Shown: positions 62,816-64,000 of the stretch, one piece after another
Layout of the letters: the number at the start of each line of letters is the position of its first letter
Numbering within the stretch: the stretch's first letter is position 1
NCBI RefSeq assembly: GCF_000445445.1
Contig: NZ_ASXP01000001.1
Location: 666,501-730,500, forward strand
Length of the DNA stretch: 64,000 nt
Reading direction: 5' to 3'
From: Sporomusa ovata DSM 2662
GTDB lineage: Bacteria; Bacillota; Negativicutes; Sporomusales; Sporomusaceae
The notes under the pieces: generated by a model
Database searches by the model: none
What the model saw: the letters and a program-made list of their open reading frames with translations, nothing else
What the model was told of the DNA's origin: nothing
Program-made: the position numbers and the translations under genes

Positions 62816-63868
62816 ATGTCGAAAAAGCCATTTACTAATGTGACAATCGAAAAAGTACAGCGTTCTGATTTAGAACAACTGGAAAAATTATTTGCCACTG
62901 CCTTTGCCGGCGAAATTGATATTCAGCAAATTAAGCGCCGCATCCGTCGGGCTCGGCAATTTTATTATATTTTGCAGCCGTTAAGTAAGTTCTCCGGCTG
63001 GGTAAAAAACCATTTCGATGTATATGCTGTAAAAATTGCCGGACAGGTAGTGGGATTTATGCAGCTATCTTATCTTAACTCTGCACAATTGCATATTGAT
63101 TACATTGCATTTAGTAAGCAACATCGTGGGCAAGGGTTGGGCAGATGGGTTCTAACTAAGCTGCTTGAAACTGTTGCTGATGCCAATAATCAGGATGTTG
63201 TACTTGAAGTTCGGGTTGACAATCCGGCGTACAAATTGTATCAGCGTTTGGGATTTAGGGCGGTAACGGAAATACTGCATTATGAAATGATCTTCGGCGG
63301 TACTACCAGCTCATTACCGTCACTTGATGATGAATTGCCTGGATTTCGGGTACTTACAGTCAAGGATCGAGGCCAATTATACCGGTTATATAAGGCCTCG
63401 GTACCACCTGGTTTGCGGCGAGTCATTAAACGCAGCTATAGGGAGTTTAATCCCAGCATGCTGGTTAGGCATTTGGACTGGGCAAAAAACTATTTGATGC
63501 GTAAACAGATAAGCAATTACGTTGTTGAGCAGTCAGATAAAATAGTGGCATTAGTAACAATCAGTAGTTATGTTAAAACCCAAAATCATATAATCAGTCT
63601 TATCATTCACCATTCCTATGAATATCTGCGTTCCGCGCTGCTAAAAAAAGCCATTAATTTAATTGAAGCCAGCTATAAACAAGGGGTAATAAGTTGCACT
63701 ATTTATAGTGATGATTCCAATAAACAAGCTGTTTTAGAGCAACTTGGATTTAAGAGAGATTCAGCCTATTACCTGATGCTTTACCCAGCGGCTCAAAAAC
63801 GTAAAGAAACAGTAAAGGCAAGGTCACAAAATGCAGCGGCAAGTAAAAGTATGAAAACATCGCTATAA
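62816..63868 (+). CDS. Double-domain GNAT acetyltransferase
   Basis: A 350-aa protein with two GNAT-like domains. The first (about 1-160) has the acetyl-CoA loop QHRGQGLGRWVLTKLL near 101 and the C-terminal YKLYQRLGFRAVTEI near 139. The second (about 175-330) is divergent: its acetyl-CoA loop is unclear, but ASYKQGVISCTIYSDDSNKQAVLEQLGFK keeps the final part of the fold. The tail is basic. GGGAGA lies 5 bases before the ATG. The substrate is unknown; such double GNATs may act on amino groups of small molecules or proteins. Confidence 0.85.
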   Translation: MSKKPFTNVTIEKVQRSDLEQLEKLFATAFAGEIDIQQIKRRIRRARQFYYILQPLSKFSGWVKNHFDVYAVKIAGQVVGFMQLSYLNSAQLHIDYIAFSKQHRGQGLGRWVLTKLLETVADANNQDVVLEVRVDNPAYKLYQRLGFRAVTEILHYEMIFGGTTSSLPSLDDELPGFRVLTVKDRGQLYRLYKASVPPGLRRVIKRSYREFNPSMLVRHLDWAKNYLMRKQISNYVVEQSDKIVALVTISSYVKTQNHIISLIIHHSYEYLRSALLKKAINLIEASYKQGVISCTIYSDDSNKQAVLEQLGFKRDSAYYLMLYPAAQKRKETVKARSQNAAASKSMKTSL

Positions 63869-63952
63869 GATTTTTCGTCATAGTAGTAGGTGTTTTATAA
63901 ATAATGTCAAAATAATATAGGTATGATTTCTGACTACATTAGGGGGCACACC

Positions 63953-64000
63953 ATGTTTAAAACTATGAGGCGCAAGGAGCGGCAGAGTACAACGGAATGC
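63953..64000 (+). CDS. Start of a PNPOx/NimA-like flavin-binding protein (partial)
   Basis: Sixteen codons (MFKTMRRKERQSTTEC) run off the window edge. The opening, with FxxMRRxxRQ and a following TEEC-like turn, resembles pyridoxamine-phosphate-oxidase-related proteins of the NimA type. AGGGGG lies 7 bases before the ATG. The call rests on few residues. Confidence 0.5.
   Translation, partial: MFKTMRRKERQSTTEC

Overview
The window reads as chromosome of an anaerobic, diderm Firmicute of the Negativicutes (Sporomusa/Pelosinus-like). The evidence is an OmpM-type porin with an SLH domain, a family-9 (heptosyl) glycosyltransferase for LPS, a clostridial monomeric [FeFe] hydrogenase, corrinoid and methyl-THF methyl transfer genes, and a complete anaerobic nicotinate fermentation pathway. 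Base composition is moderate. I found no rRNA, tRNA, CRISPR array or intact insertion sequence.

Region 1 (1-14.6 kb) is a non-ribosomal peptide cluster: an MFS exporter, a 2916-aa NRPS (C-A-T-C-A-T-E-C), an unusual protein with two carrier domains joined by eleven 9-residue Met/Gln/Pro/Cys repeats, a condensation domain fused to a degenerate cyclic-nucleotide-binding-like domain, and a phosphopantetheinyl transferase. No thioesterase is present. A decayed copy of the NRPS start lies between exporter and NRPS and now contains a perfect terminator hairpin.

Region 2 (14.6-19.6 kb) holds two Fur boxes, decayed fragments, a flavodoxin, a CBO0543-type membrane protein, a His-rich YmaF-like protein and a chemoreceptor.

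Region 3 (19.6-47.2 kb) is the main feature. A non-pyrrolysine MttB-family methyltransferase, a sodium:solute symporter with a small partner, a corrinoid protein and a methyl-THF methyltransferase are followed by every enzyme from nicotinate to propionate plus pyruvate: NdhS/L/M/F, Hnr, Ena, Hgd, Hmd, Mgm, Mii, DmdA/B and Dml. With them are the selenium-molybdenum hydroxylase factor YqeB, a MutL-type protein, a LysR regulator and a sigma-54 activator. Three operons each start at a -24/-12 promoter (19870, 25074, 39339). Perfect TTTCA-N4-TGAAA palindromes lie upstream of the first two, and an imperfect version upstream of the third. I infer one regulon that takes up trigonelline (N-methylnicotinate), passes its methyl group to tetrahydrofolate and ferments the nicotinate.

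Region 4 (47.2-64 kb) is mostly housekeeping: OmpM porin with a coupled leader peptide, [FeFe] hydrogenase, SelO, a YczE-like membrane protein, RarD, a [2Fe-2S] ferredoxin, topoisomerase III, a heptosyltransferase-like protein, two small secreted/unknown proteins, CitX-CitG fusion, an ABC-F ATPase, a double GNAT protein and the start of a flavin-binding (NimA/PNPOx-like) protein. A REP-flanked relic of a RAYT transposase lies at 52.1-52.4 kb.
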